DNA from: Bacillota bacterium
GTDB taxonomy: Bacteria > Bacillota > Clostridia > Oscillospirales > Acutalibacteraceae
Direction: 5' to 3'
NCBI GenBank assembly: GCA_023458755.1
Contig: JAEWYE010000050.1
Span: 7,207-71,206 of the forward strand
DNA: 64,000 bases
Below the pieces are notes generated by a model. That model worked only from the letters and a program-made list of their open reading frames with translations. It made no database searches and was not told where the DNA came from. Positions 24,563 through 33,344 of the stretch are shown piece after piece; position 1 is the stretch's first letter; each line of letters starts with the position of its first letter. The position numbers were made by a program, and so were the translations under genes.

Positions 24563-26752
24563 TTATTTTTTATGGATTTTACAGTCCTGCGGCGTTATAT
24601 CCACTGCATACAGCGAATCGCAGACGCGCACGGTAAATTGCAGCCTCTTCCATCCCTTGGGTAAACAGGGGGTGCACAAGAGGCTTTTATTTTTGACCGT
24701 CATGCCGCCGAATCCTTCTACTGCGGTCATCCAGGCACCGCCCGCGGCGGCAGGATGCGTCCCCCCAATGTAGACAGAACCCGCCCACTGTTTTCCTCCT
24801 CCGTCCAAATCCGCACGGGCGGATTTCAGAAAGAACGGGTACGCCAGCTCCGGTTCACCAAAGCGGCAAGCCAGAAGTGCGTACATACAGGCACTTAAAG
24901 AGGAACCGTGTTCGGTGCGCGGCTCATAATAATTCCAGTTTTGTTTTAATATTTCCTTCGGATACTCATCACGGAAAAGACTGAGCATCGTCACCACATC
25001 CGCCTGCTTGATTACTTGAGTATGGGCGGCAACTCCGTCCGCTCCTCCCCAATACTCCTTGGGATGGAGCAGTCTGGCGCGAACCGTATCCGGCGTTGCG
25101 TCTTCCAGTCGAAAATAGCCGCTGAACTGCTCAATTATGCCGCATTCCGCATCCGGCTGCGGAATGTAAAGATACTGCGCGGAATCTGTGCATTTCGCAG
25201 ATTCCGTGCCAAGGTCAAACTTACTTTCCAAGCTGTGATACACATCCGGGAAATTCTGCCGCAGGATTTCCAAGACTTGCTCCGCAGCCTGAAAAACAAA
25301 CTTTGCCATCCGGTTGGTATATGCGTTGTTATTAACACGTTCGTGGTATTCATCCGGACCCAGAACATCCCGTATTTCATAATAATCGGAATCCGCTTTT
25401 CGAACAAGCAGCGAACGATAGAACCTGGCGCATTCCAGAATGACTTCGGCACCGCCTTCCGCAAGAAGCGTGCGGTCTCCTGTAAAATTCAGATACTTCA
25501 TGACAGCAAAAACAACTGCTGCCGAAATGTGAACCTGCTTATCGCGGAAATAGGTACGGAGCGGCCTGCCGGTAAACACATCGGTTACGTTATAATCAGA
25601 GCAGGCATCACGTCCGCCCTCCTGACTTTCCCAAGCGTAAAATGCACCCTTAAAGCCGTATGCCTTGGCTTTTTCGCGGGCACCATCCAGAGTATCAATC
25701 CGGTAGCGCAGCAAAGTTTTTGCAACTTCCGGTTCGGTTGCCAGAAAGAAATTAAGCATGAACATTTCCGTATCCCAAAATATTGCGCCCTTATAAGTCT
25801 GCCCGGAAAGCCCCCTTGCGGGAATCGACATGCTTTTGGAATAACGGGGTGCAATGCAGTGCAGGTGATAGATAGAATAATCAAGCGCCCGCTGTGCTTC
25901 GTCATCACCCTCCACCAGAACACGGGAATGGCTCCAAAGCTGTGCCCATTTTTCAGCATGCACTTGTTTGGTTACCCTGTAACCGAGTGCCTGTGCGGTT
26001 TGCGCAGTGTGAGCAGCAGCTTTTAAAGGATTGTCACAATCCTTTGATGTGTAAATTCCGGAAAACACGCTGACGGAATAGGTTTCACCGGCTTTCGCGT
26101 GTACGGTATATTTTCTAATCGCCTGAAGCGTGGTGACACTGGAAGATTCGTCGCCCTTGAAATCGCAGCGAACCATTTGCGCAACCGCTACCTTCGTTTC
26201 GCATTCCCCCGCAACGGCCAAAACACGGGCGATAGAACCCGCACAGTCCGTTTTGACCGATTGATAATGAGGGCCGTTAATATCCCAGACATCTGCGTCA
26301 ATTCCGGTCGTAATGCATATTTCCGCATCGCAGTCGGTCTGTACGGAGTACCGCATACAAAGAAGATGATAATCCGCCATACTGGAAAAGCGCTCCGCCT
26401 GAACCGTAAGTGTTCCCGACGGCGTATTCCAAACTGTTTTCCGGCTTTGAAGACCGCTGGAGATATCCAGCCTCTGTTCATGCGAAGCAGGGGTAACTCG
26501 CGGCAGCGCGTAGGAAAAACCTTCGATATGTACACAAGCATAAAAAGGATTCGGCGCGTTCAGCGGTTCCCGCCACGCGGTACCGTGCTGGTCATAAACA
26601 CCGGACAGATTCACTGCCGCCATTTGTTCTTTCGTGTATTCTTCCAGCGTGCCGCGAATTCCCATAAATCCGTTGCCCGTAAAATACTTGTTGCCAAAAT
26701 CAGCTATTTTCTCAGAAGAAAATCCATCATCTTTGATGAATAACGCGTCCAT
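24563..26752 (-). CDS. GH65 glycoside phosphorylase (first)
   Basis: This 729-residue inverting phosphorylase belongs to the maltose/trehalose/kojibiose/nigerose group. The catalytic acid is Glu468 in LGPDEYHERVNNNAYTN, and the phosphate/sugar-binding FWDTEMF lies at 325-331. It cleaves an alpha-glucoside with phosphate to beta-glucose-1-phosphate plus glucose (or a shorter sugar), which PgmB can use. The start lies 5 bases after the preceding GH65 stop, with GGAGG overlapping that stop, so the two are translated together. The linkage cleaved cannot be read by eye. Confidence 0.92.
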   Translation of the reverse strand: MDALFIKDDGFSSEKIADFGNKYFTGNGFMGIRGTLEEYTKEQMAAVNLSGVYDQHGTAWREPLNAPNPFYACVHIEGFSYALPRVTPASHEQRLDISSGLQSRKTVWNTPSGTLTVQAERFSSMADYHLLCMRYSVQTDCDAEICITTGIDADVWDINGPHYQSVKTDCAGSIARVLAVAGECETKVAVAQMVRCDFKGDESSSVTTLQAIRKYTVHAKAGETYSVSVFSGIYTSKDCDNPLKAAAHTAQTAQALGYRVTKQVHAEKWAQLWSHSRVLVEGDDEAQRALDYSIYHLHCIAPRYSKSMSIPARGLSGQTYKGAIFWDTEMFMLNFFLATEPEVAKTLLRYRIDTLDGAREKAKAYGFKGAFYAWESQEGGRDACSDYNVTDVFTGRPLRTYFRDKQVHISAAVVFAVMKYLNFTGDRTLLAEGGAEVILECARFYRSLLVRKADSDYYEIRDVLGPDEYHERVNNNAYTNRMAKFVFQAAEQVLEILRQNFPDVYHSLESKFDLGTESAKCTDSAQYLYIPQPDAECGIIEQFSGYFRLEDATPDTVRARLLHPKEYWGGADGVAAHTQVIKQADVVTMLSLFRDEYPKEILKQNWNYYEPRTEHGSSLSACMYALLACRFGEPELAYPFFLKSARADLDGGGKQWAGSVYIGGTHPAAAGGAWMTAVEGFGGMTVKNKSLLCTPCLPKGWKRLQFTVRVCDSLYAVDITPQDCKIHKK

Positions 26753-26756
26753 CCGC

Positions 26757-29021
26757 TTAATTCCTCCACTCCTGTGGAATTTGAATGCTGACCGGTGTTC
26801 TGGAAAGCGTTACCGGATTTTCATACACTAAAACGTGAATCGGCGTACCGCTGTGCGTGTGGAATTCCACGCTGTCGCTCTTCACCGTCACGGAAATTAC
26901 ATCGCCCTGATAAATCAGGCGGAACGAATAGTGATCCCACTGTTTTGGAATGGTTGGACAAAAGCGAAGGACTTCCCCATCGGAACGCATGCCGCCGAAC
27001 CCGTAAACAATATTCATCCAAGCCGCGGCGATGGAAGTTGTGTGAAGTCCCTCTTTGGTATTGCGATTATAGTTATCAAGATCCATGCGGGTGGCAAATT
27101 TGAAAAATTCAAATGCCTTTTCGCTCATTCCCAGTTCGGACGCTAAGATTGAATGCACCGACGGAGACAGCGAACTTTCATGAATGCAGCGAGGTTCGTA
27201 ATACTCAAAATTCCTGCGCTTCTGCTCCCTGGTAAAGCAGGAATTATACAAAAACATCATCATGAGAACATCCGGCTGCTTAATCATATCGTTGCGGTAG
27301 ATATGGTCATAGCTCCAGTGACTGTACAGCGGAAAATCCGTGATCGGAATGGCATCCACATCCACATGCGGGAGTTTAAAGAAGCCTTCCTGCTGTTCAA
27401 ACAGCATCGACTCCCCGTCATATAAGATTTCCATGTTGTCGGCCATTTTTCTCCAGTTTTCCCGTTCCTCGCGGGATACGGATGTTTCTGATTCCGGCAG
27501 AATGCTGAGTGTATGGATAAACGTACGCTGTGCCATAAAATTGGTATAGCAATTGTTATTCGCCATCATTTGAAACTCATCCGGACCCATTACTCCATAA
27601 TAACCGTATTTTCCGGTTTGTGGATTCCAGCCGCCGCGGGTAGCCAGCATCCTGCAAATTTCAACCAACATTTTGATGCCGTAGGAATGAAGGAAATCCG
27701 TGTCCCCCGTCACCTGCACATAATGCCAAATGCCGTAAGCGACGCCGGTGCTGGCCTGCAGCTGTAAATTGGCGTGCTGCCACAGTCGGCAGCATTCTGT
27801 GCCGTCAATGGTTGCAATGGGATAAAACGCTCCGTCACAATCCAATTCTTTTGCCCGGTTCAAAGCCGCGGACAGGGATTGATAGCGAAACAGGAGCAAA
27901 CTTTTTGCCGCCTGCAGATTATTAAACAAATAAAAATTCAAGCAATACGTTTCCGTATCCCAAAAAGTATTGCCGTTGTATGCTTCGCCGGTCAGTCCTT
28001 TCGCACCGATGATGGCATTGCCCGGTCTTGCGCCGTGATAGGTCTGGTGCATTTGAAAAATACAAAAACGGATGCCCTGCTGATTTTTTTCGTCGCCGCT
28101 GATTTCGATATCGGAGTGTTCCCACTCGTTGGCCCACCACGCTATGCTTTCATCCTTCAATTCGTCATAGCTCTGCAGAATTTCCGAATTCGAAACGCTG
28201 TTTCGCTGAAACTTCTCCTGACAGATGGACGCATCCGTGCATGCCTGATTTTTCACAATACGGGAGAACGTGGATTCCTTATTCTTTTTCAGCTCAAGCT
28301 CGAACGTAATCAAGCACTTTTTGTCCTCTTTTTTGCAGGACAACATGTTATGCAGATCCCCGCTGAATTCACAGCATGAAAAAAGCATATGCCCGCTGTT
28401 TTCCACTCTGCCTGCAATTTCACACCGGTTTCCGATTGTTTCGGAATAAAAACAATTCCAAAGATTCCTTTTTTCTGTTGCGTGGGGCTGCGAAAAGTCA
28501 AGCCCCGCCTCCACCGAAAGGGTACCGTCAAAATTGAGCGGCTTGGCCGTGACACGCTGCCCGCCAAATTGGATGTTACCCATGGACAAAAAGCGTTCAA
28601 AACACAGCGCAATTTCTTTCCCGTCCGGGAGCACCCAGACGAAGGAACGGGTCAGTACACCTGTGCGCAAATCTAAAACGCGCTGAAAATCGCGGAAGCG
28701 TGAATGATTTAAGTCAAGCGTTTCCTTTCCGAACCGAATACGTAAATAGAGCCAGTCAACCGTATTCACCATAAAGGTCATTTGATTGACCATACCCTTA
28801 TAGGCTTCTTTGTCAAATTCTTTTCTTTCGAAGACTCCGTTCAGGTAGCTGCCTTGCAGCCGTTCACCGGAATAGCCTTCATCAAAATAGCCCCTGACGC
28901 CCATATACTCATTTCCCAGTGAAAACACCGATTCAGAAACCAGCGCATACTGAGGATTAAAATCATTTTCAATAATTTTCCATGGATGTGTAGAAAAATA
29001 AACATCTGCAATCTTAGCCAT
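26757..29021 (-). CDS. GH65 glycoside phosphorylase (second)
   Basis: This 754-residue GH65 paralogue has catalytic Glu482 in MGPDEFQMMANNNCYTN and FWDTETY at 353-359. Outside these blocks it differs widely from the downstream GH65, which suggests a different linkage. The start with AAGGGG lies 3 bases after the upstream permease stop. Being encoded directly behind an ABC importer indicates it acts on the imported oligosaccharide in the cytoplasm. Kojibiose, nigerose or kojioligosaccharide phosphorylase are candidates; maltose phosphorylase is not excluded. Confidence 0.9.
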   Translation of the reverse strand: MAKIADVYFSTHPWKIIENDFNPQYALVSESVFSLGNEYMGVRGYFDEGYSGERLQGSYLNGVFERKEFDKEAYKGMVNQMTFMVNTVDWLYLRIRFGKETLDLNHSRFRDFQRVLDLRTGVLTRSFVWVLPDGKEIALCFERFLSMGNIQFGGQRVTAKPLNFDGTLSVEAGLDFSQPHATEKRNLWNCFYSETIGNRCEIAGRVENSGHMLFSCCEFSGDLHNMLSCKKEDKKCLITFELELKKNKESTFSRIVKNQACTDASICQEKFQRNSVSNSEILQSYDELKDESIAWWANEWEHSDIEISGDEKNQQGIRFCIFQMHQTYHGARPGNAIIGAKGLTGEAYNGNTFWDTETYCLNFYLFNNLQAAKSLLLFRYQSLSAALNRAKELDCDGAFYPIATIDGTECCRLWQHANLQLQASTGVAYGIWHYVQVTGDTDFLHSYGIKMLVEICRMLATRGGWNPQTGKYGYYGVMGPDEFQMMANNNCYTNFMAQRTFIHTLSILPESETSVSREERENWRKMADNMEILYDGESMLFEQQEGFFKLPHVDVDAIPITDFPLYSHWSYDHIYRNDMIKQPDVLMMMFLYNSCFTREQKRRNFEYYEPRCIHESSLSPSVHSILASELGMSEKAFEFFKFATRMDLDNYNRNTKEGLHTTSIAAAWMNIVYGFGGMRSDGEVLRFCPTIPKQWDHYSFRLIYQGDVISVTVKSDSVEFHTHSGTPIHVLVYENPVTLSRTPVSIQIPQEWRN

Positions 29022-29023
29022 AA

Positions 29024-29905
29024 TTACCCCTTAATACCAGCAGATGCCACACTCTGCGTAATTTGTTTTTGGAACAGTGCAAAAATAATAGCCGGAGGAA
29101 TAATTGAGAATACAATTGCGCGCAGGACTTCCACGTCATTTGCACTGGACGTTCGGAACTCGAACAGGCGCACCATGACCGTTTCCTTCTCCGTATTGTT
29201 CAAAAGAAGATACGGCAGCAGGAAGTCGGACCAAGAGGCTGTTAACGCGAAAATGCACACTACCACCACAATCGGCATGGAAAGCGGCAGAATAATTTCA
29301 AAAAATATACGGAAATCGCTGCACCCGTCTAAGGTAGCCGCTTCAATTAAGCTTTTGGGAAGCTGCTCAAAATATTGCTTAAACAAAATGACATAAAAAG
29401 CGTTCGCGCCCATGACAAGCCAAAGCGGAATAAAGGAGCCGTCCAGGCCAACGCGCTGGATATTCGCAATCAAGGCTACCAAACTTGTCGTAGCGGGTAT
29501 CAACAGACACCACATGACAAGGCTGTTTACGACACGGTATCCCTTCGGCTTGAGGATTCCCAAACCATAGCCCAACAGGCCGTTAAAGACAACAGCGCAT
29601 ACAATGCTGCCCGCAACGGAAATAAGGGAATTGATATAATACTGTGTAAAGCCCAGATCGTTCCATGTCTGTACAAAAACACTGAAATCATATTTATCCG
29701 GCAAAATGCTCGGATTTCTGGTAAACTGCTGGATATCTTTCAGGCTGGCAAGACAAACCCAAACAGCCGGGAAAAGCGCAATAATTGTAATTGCGATGCA
29801 AACCGCAAAAATGAGGATGCAGGCTATTTTTACACCCGGTGATGAAACATCGAAATAATGGATGGCACCCTCTTGTTTTTCTTTGTATTTGTTGAAAAAT
29901 GACAT
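29024..29905 (-). CDS. Sugar ABC transporter permease, MalG type (glucan locus)
   Basis: This 293-residue CUT1 permease has six helices and the EAA loop IEAATLDGCSDFRIFFEIILP near residue 190. An extra cytoplasmic N-terminal segment (1-25) precedes helix 1. GGGAGGAG precedes the ATG. It forms the channel with the permease encoded 18 bases upstream. No ATPase gene is nearby. Confidence 0.93.
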   Translation of the reverse strand: MSFFNKYKEKQEGAIHYFDVSSPGVKIACILIFAVCIAITIIALFPAVWVCLASLKDIQQFTRNPSILPDKYDFSVFVQTWNDLGFTQYYINSLISVAGSIVCAVVFNGLLGYGLGILKPKGYRVVNSLVMWCLLIPATTSLVALIANIQRVGLDGSFIPLWLVMGANAFYVILFKQYFEQLPKSLIEAATLDGCSDFRIFFEIILPLSMPIVVVVCIFALTASWSDFLLPYLLLNNTEKETVMVRLFEFRTSSANDVEVLRAIVFSIIPPAIIFALFQKQITQSVASAGIKG

Positions 29906-29923
29906 AACTTCTCCTCCCTTCCG

Positions 29924-30835
29924 TTAATTGTTACCGTCTTCATTTTTTTCTTTCGTTACAGCGAAATAAACTGCTGTAATAATTACAAGTATGATACAGA
30001 CCATAACGGATAAAGCCGCTGCTTTCGGATAGTTAAAGTCAATAAACGCATTATTGTATACAAGTTCCATCAGCGAGATGCTTGCGTTGCCGGGTCCGCC
30101 GTTTGTCATGGCGAGTGGCTCATATAAAATCTGAAAAACAGTAATAATTTGTAAGATTAAAAGGGTTTTTCCTAATCCGAAAATATGTGGAAGGGTAACA
30201 TAACGGATGCGGCCCCAAATTTTTGCTCCGTCAATCGCAGCCGCTTCGTACAGTTCCGGATTGATGCTGTCGACGCCCGCTATGTATATGAGTGCCGTAG
30301 AACCGGCGGCTTTCCATGTCATGGTAATGACAATAAGCGGAATCGTCCATGCCGGGTTTGACATCCAGTCAAGCGGCTGAACACCGAACGCGGACAGAAT
30401 GATATTCAGCACACCTGTTTTCCCTGGGCTGAATAAAAACACCCACATTAAGGCTGTAGCAAGTCCGGGAATCATATTCGGAAAGTAAACGCTCATGCTG
30501 AAAAAGCCTTTCCAATGAACCGTCTCCGTAATAAGCACTGCTAAGATGATCGGAATGAAAAAGCCAAGAAGCAAAGACCAAAAGGTATAAACAAAGGTAT
30601 TGACAAGTGCCGGGAAAAAATCAGGCTGGGCAACGACATCAAAATAGTTTTGAAGCCCCACAAAATCCAGCAGCTGGGTTCCTTGCGCGGTGTAAAGAGA
30701 GAGTCTGATGCTTTCGAGCAATGGCTCCCACACAAAAAAAGCAAACAGCAGCAAAGACGGTGCCATGATCAGCCATGCTGTAACAGTTTTCTTGTGTTTA
30801 TCCGGGATAAGTTCCATGATTTTTTTATGCTGCAA
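29924..30835 (-). CDS. Sugar ABC transporter permease, MalF type (glucan locus)
   Basis: The CUT1 permease (303 residues) has six helices and the EAA loop YEAAAIDGAKIWGRIRYVTLP. The preferred start is TTG at 30835, nine bases after GGAGG. The ATG at 30817 is 27 bases away and an upstream TTG at 30856 precedes the site. A strong hairpin (30869-30902) separates it from the binding-protein gene. Confidence 0.9.
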   Translation of the reverse strand: MQHKKIMELIPDKHKKTVTAWLIMAPSLLLFAFFVWEPLLESIRLSLYTAQGTQLLDFVGLQNYFDVVAQPDFFPALVNTFVYTFWSLLLGFFIPIILAVLITETVHWKGFFSMSVYFPNMIPGLATALMWVFLFSPGKTGVLNIILSAFGVQPLDWMSNPAWTIPLIVITMTWKAAGSTALIYIAGVDSINPELYEAAAIDGAKIWGRIRYVTLPHIFGLGKTLLILQIITVFQILYEPLAMTNGGPGNASISLMELVYNNAFIDFNYPKAAALSVMVCIILVIITAVYFAVTKEKNEDGNN

Positions 30836-30868
30836 TTCAAATCGCCTCCGGAACAATTTCTAAATTGA

Positions 30869-30902
30869 TTTGTGCGGGGCGCGACTACGCGCCCCGCACA
30901 AA
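30869..30902 (-). terminator. Very stable intra-operon hairpin
   Basis: TTTGTGCGGGGCGCG and CGCGCCCCGCACAAA form a perfect 15-base stem with a 4-base loop between the binding-protein stop and the permease start. It has no T run, so it more likely protects the upstream mRNA end or pauses polymerase than terminates fully. Confidence 0.7.
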
Positions 30903-30914
30903 TGAAAAGAATGT

Positions 30915-32348
30915 TTATTTGCTCTTATTAAGTGTTGTATCCAAAATCTTTTGATAATTTGCCTGAGCCTGATCCATCAGCTGCTGAACATTTGCATTTT
31001 TGTCAGTTATGCATTTCTGGATGACCTTAGTCAATTCTTTATACATATTCTGTGTATCGCCTGGTTCTTCAAGGCGGCAGTTGCCGTCCTTGTTAATGGC
31101 GGTATAATAGTCTGCATACAGTTTCATGTCTACATTTGAGTTTTCTGTAATAATCTTATTTTCCGCGTCGATAAGGTCTTTGTTCGTCCATGCCGGGAAT
31201 CTCGGAATAACCGGTACACCGGCCTTGACCTTGTTCTGCGCGTCTGTACGGATACCGTTAAGAGTTGCTTCGGTAGCCTTCGGAGCTTTGCCCATGATTT
31301 CGATATAGTCGAGGCAGGCTTCGATCTGTGCTTTTGATGCATTGCTTGCAAACATGTAAGGAGTACCGCCAGCAAGGGAATACTGGCCTTTCGGTCCTGC
31401 CGGAACCGGAACAAGAGAAAGATCTTTCACCGGGAGTTTGTTAACCTGTGTAGGCTTATCAACGGCATCGTTTGCTGCTATATACATAGCTGCCGCACCG
31501 GTACCCAGTCTTGCAAAACCGGTGCCCCAGTCTTCTTTGCACGGATCGGCAGTCAGGCAGTCATACTTCCATTTTAGGCTCTTGACATATTCCATAGCGT
31601 CAACTGCCTCTGGCGTATTCAAATGCGCTGTGTATTTTCCATTATCAACTGTGCACAACGTTGCACCGAATCCCCAGGCAATCTGAGAGAAATGCCAGCC
31701 GCCGGCATTGTCTTTTGCAAGCAGGCAAAAACCGGCCTGACCGGTTTTTTGTTTAATTTTCTGAGCGGTAACCGCAAGTTCTTCCCATGTTTTCGGGTAT
31801 TGGGCGGTTCCGTCCGAATTGACTAATCCTGCTTTTTTGAACAGATCCATATTCAGCATCAGTCCAAGGGCATATCCGTCACGGGGTACACCGTAAACTT
31901 TGTCGCCTTTGGTAAGCAGGCTTTTCGCCAGAGGGCTGATAGAATCCGCGGTGCCCCAGCCGCAGTCTTTCAATTCTTCGGAAATTTCCGCAGCAAAACC
32001 GCCGTCAATGATCTTTTTCGGTTCGGTATACCAAGTATCAAAAACAGTCGGAAGCTTTCCGGATTGTGCCAATGGGATAAAAGTATCCACAGCGTATTTG
32101 TAAAACTTTGGTACAACGGTCACATTCGGGTGGGTTGAATTAAAGGTTTTTACAAATCCCTGATGCATTTTAATGTCATTCGGCAGATTGCTTTCCGGCC
32201 AGATACCAAGCTGTATGGAAATCTTTTCCGAAGCAGCACTTTGCGCGGATTGTGAGGAACCGCTCTGGGTGGATGCAGGTGATCCGCAGCCCGTAAAGGC
32301 CGCCGCAATCATTGCGAGAGAAAGGGCCAGTGAAATTACCTTTTTCAT
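30915..32348 (-). CDS. Sugar-binding lipoprotein (glucan locus)
   Basis: The product is a 477-residue extracellular solute-binding protein with lipobox FTGC (Cys21) and a short Ser/Gln/Ala tether. It is the first gene of a five-gene operon (binding protein, two permeases, two GH65 phosphorylases), so it presumably binds the alpha-linked oligosaccharide those enzymes cleave. A consensus promoter with a LacI-type operator at the start site lies upstream. AGGAGGAAATT before the ATG gives strong initiation. Confidence 0.92.
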   Translation of the reverse strand: MKKVISLALSLAMIAAAFTGCGSPASTQSGSSQSAQSAASEKISIQLGIWPESNLPNDIKMHQGFVKTFNSTHPNVTVVPKFYKYAVDTFIPLAQSGKLPTVFDTWYTEPKKIIDGGFAAEISEELKDCGWGTADSISPLAKSLLTKGDKVYGVPRDGYALGLMLNMDLFKKAGLVNSDGTAQYPKTWEELAVTAQKIKQKTGQAGFCLLAKDNAGGWHFSQIAWGFGATLCTVDNGKYTAHLNTPEAVDAMEYVKSLKWKYDCLTADPCKEDWGTGFARLGTGAAAMYIAANDAVDKPTQVNKLPVKDLSLVPVPAGPKGQYSLAGGTPYMFASNASKAQIEACLDYIEIMGKAPKATEATLNGIRTDAQNKVKAGVPVIPRFPAWTNKDLIDAENKIITENSNVDMKLYADYYTAINKDGNCRLEEPGDTQNMYKELTKVIQKCITDKNANVQQLMDQAQANYQKILDTTLNKSK

Positions 32349-32395
32349 AATTTCCTCCTAATAATTGATTTGTCTGCTGATATCACGCAAACTTC

Positions 32396-32409
32396 GTTTA
32401 ACGTTAAAC
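32396..32409. promoter_or_regulatory. LacI-family operator of the transporter/GH65 operon
   Basis: GTTTAACGTTAAAC is a perfect 14-base palindrome. It begins 3 bases downstream of the -10 box, so a bound repressor would cover the transcription start. Confidence 0.75.
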
Positions 32410-32411
32410 CA

Positions 32412-32440
32412 ATTATATTACCAAAAATCCGAAATGTCAA
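32412..32440 (-). promoter_or_regulatory. Consensus promoter of the transporter/GH65 operon
   Basis: On the minus strand TTGACA (32440-32435) and TATAAT (32417-32412) are separated by exactly 17 bases, a full consensus sigma-A promoter. Confidence 0.85.
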
Positions 32441-32615
32441 TAGCCGTTTCTTGATAAATTTTACTCATTGCGCAAACTATATCATTTTCGGTTTTGGGTA
32501 ACTGATTCACTTGCAAGGAAAGTACGTACGGTTCAACCGAAAGTTCAAAAAATCTCTTTTTCTCAAGCGAACCGCACGCATATCTGAAATTCGACCATTT
32601 TAAGATGCAGTCGAC

Positions 32616-33233
32616 TCAGCTGTTTTTCGCATACAATTCCAATTCGGCCATTTGCGCACCTGCCGAGCCGGAATTAGCGGTAAACATCAGCTTAACCGCT
32701 TTGACCTTTTTCACCTTGCTGAGCGGAATCGTGACATAATTGCCAGTGTCGGGATCAAACGTATATTCATCGGAGCCTGCAGCCTCGGTAAAATTCGTTC
32801 CATCCTCGCTCTCGAGTATACTGAACTTTTGTGTGCGTTTCGACCAGAGAGGGTCCGGATTCAGCGCAACCAGAACAACGCCGACCTCCTGCGGCTGGTC
32901 CAGCGTTACGGTAAACGTATTGGGCATATCCGGTTTTCCCTCCCAATACGATGTTTCCGCAGTTTTGCCGTCAACCGCGCGCTCCGGCGTATAGACATCG
33001 GTGATTCCATCCGTTGTGACCTTTTGATTTAAAGCCAAATTTTTACCGCTCGGCCGTTTAATATCTACCTTCTTGACCGCAAATTGATCTGGAACTGTGG
33101 CAGCTTTCTGGGCCGGTGTATTAACGACGGTCACATTTGATTTTGATGAGCCGAACCCATATAGGAAGTACACCGAAACAATTAAAGATACGCACAGCAG
33201 TACACTGGTGGAGATTACTATCAATTTCTTCAT
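32616..33233 (-). CDS. Secreted or membrane-anchored discoidin (F5/8 type C) domain protein
   Basis: The product has 205 residues. An N-terminal hydrophobic segment (about 4-27) is a signal anchor. Residues 60-203 look like an F5/8-type-C/CBM32 beta-sandwich: NLALNQKVTTDG at the start, AVDGKTAETSYWEG, then LDQPQEVGVVLVALNP and a C-terminal strand ending in AELELYAKN. Such domains bind cell-surface or polymeric sugars. It lies downstream of the beta-helix glycosidase gene and probably serves the same polysaccharide. Confidence 0.75.
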   Translation of the reverse strand: MKKLIVISTSVLLCVSLIVSVYFLYGFGSSKSNVTVVNTPAQKAATVPDQFAVKKVDIKRPSGKNLALNQKVTTDGITDVYTPERAVDGKTAETSYWEGKPDMPNTFTVTLDQPQEVGVVLVALNPDPLWSKRTQKFSILESEDGTNFTEAAGSDEYTFDPDTGNYVTIPLSKVKKVKAVKLMFTANSGSAGAQMAELELYAKNS

Positions 33234-33344
33234 ATAAAACCATGCCTTTCCGCGCCCTTTGTGTCAAGCAGAAAAGGGCGCCAAAATTTAAGAAAGGGAA
33301 ACTTTGCCGACTTCACGAGCTGCGGAATGCATGCCCGCTACTTA

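Noticed and set aside
25016..26026. 336-codon plus-strand frame antisense to the first GH65 gene
   Set aside because: It lies fully within a clear GH65 gene, lacks a ribosome site and its product has no domain-like pattern; it is a shadow of the coding strand.
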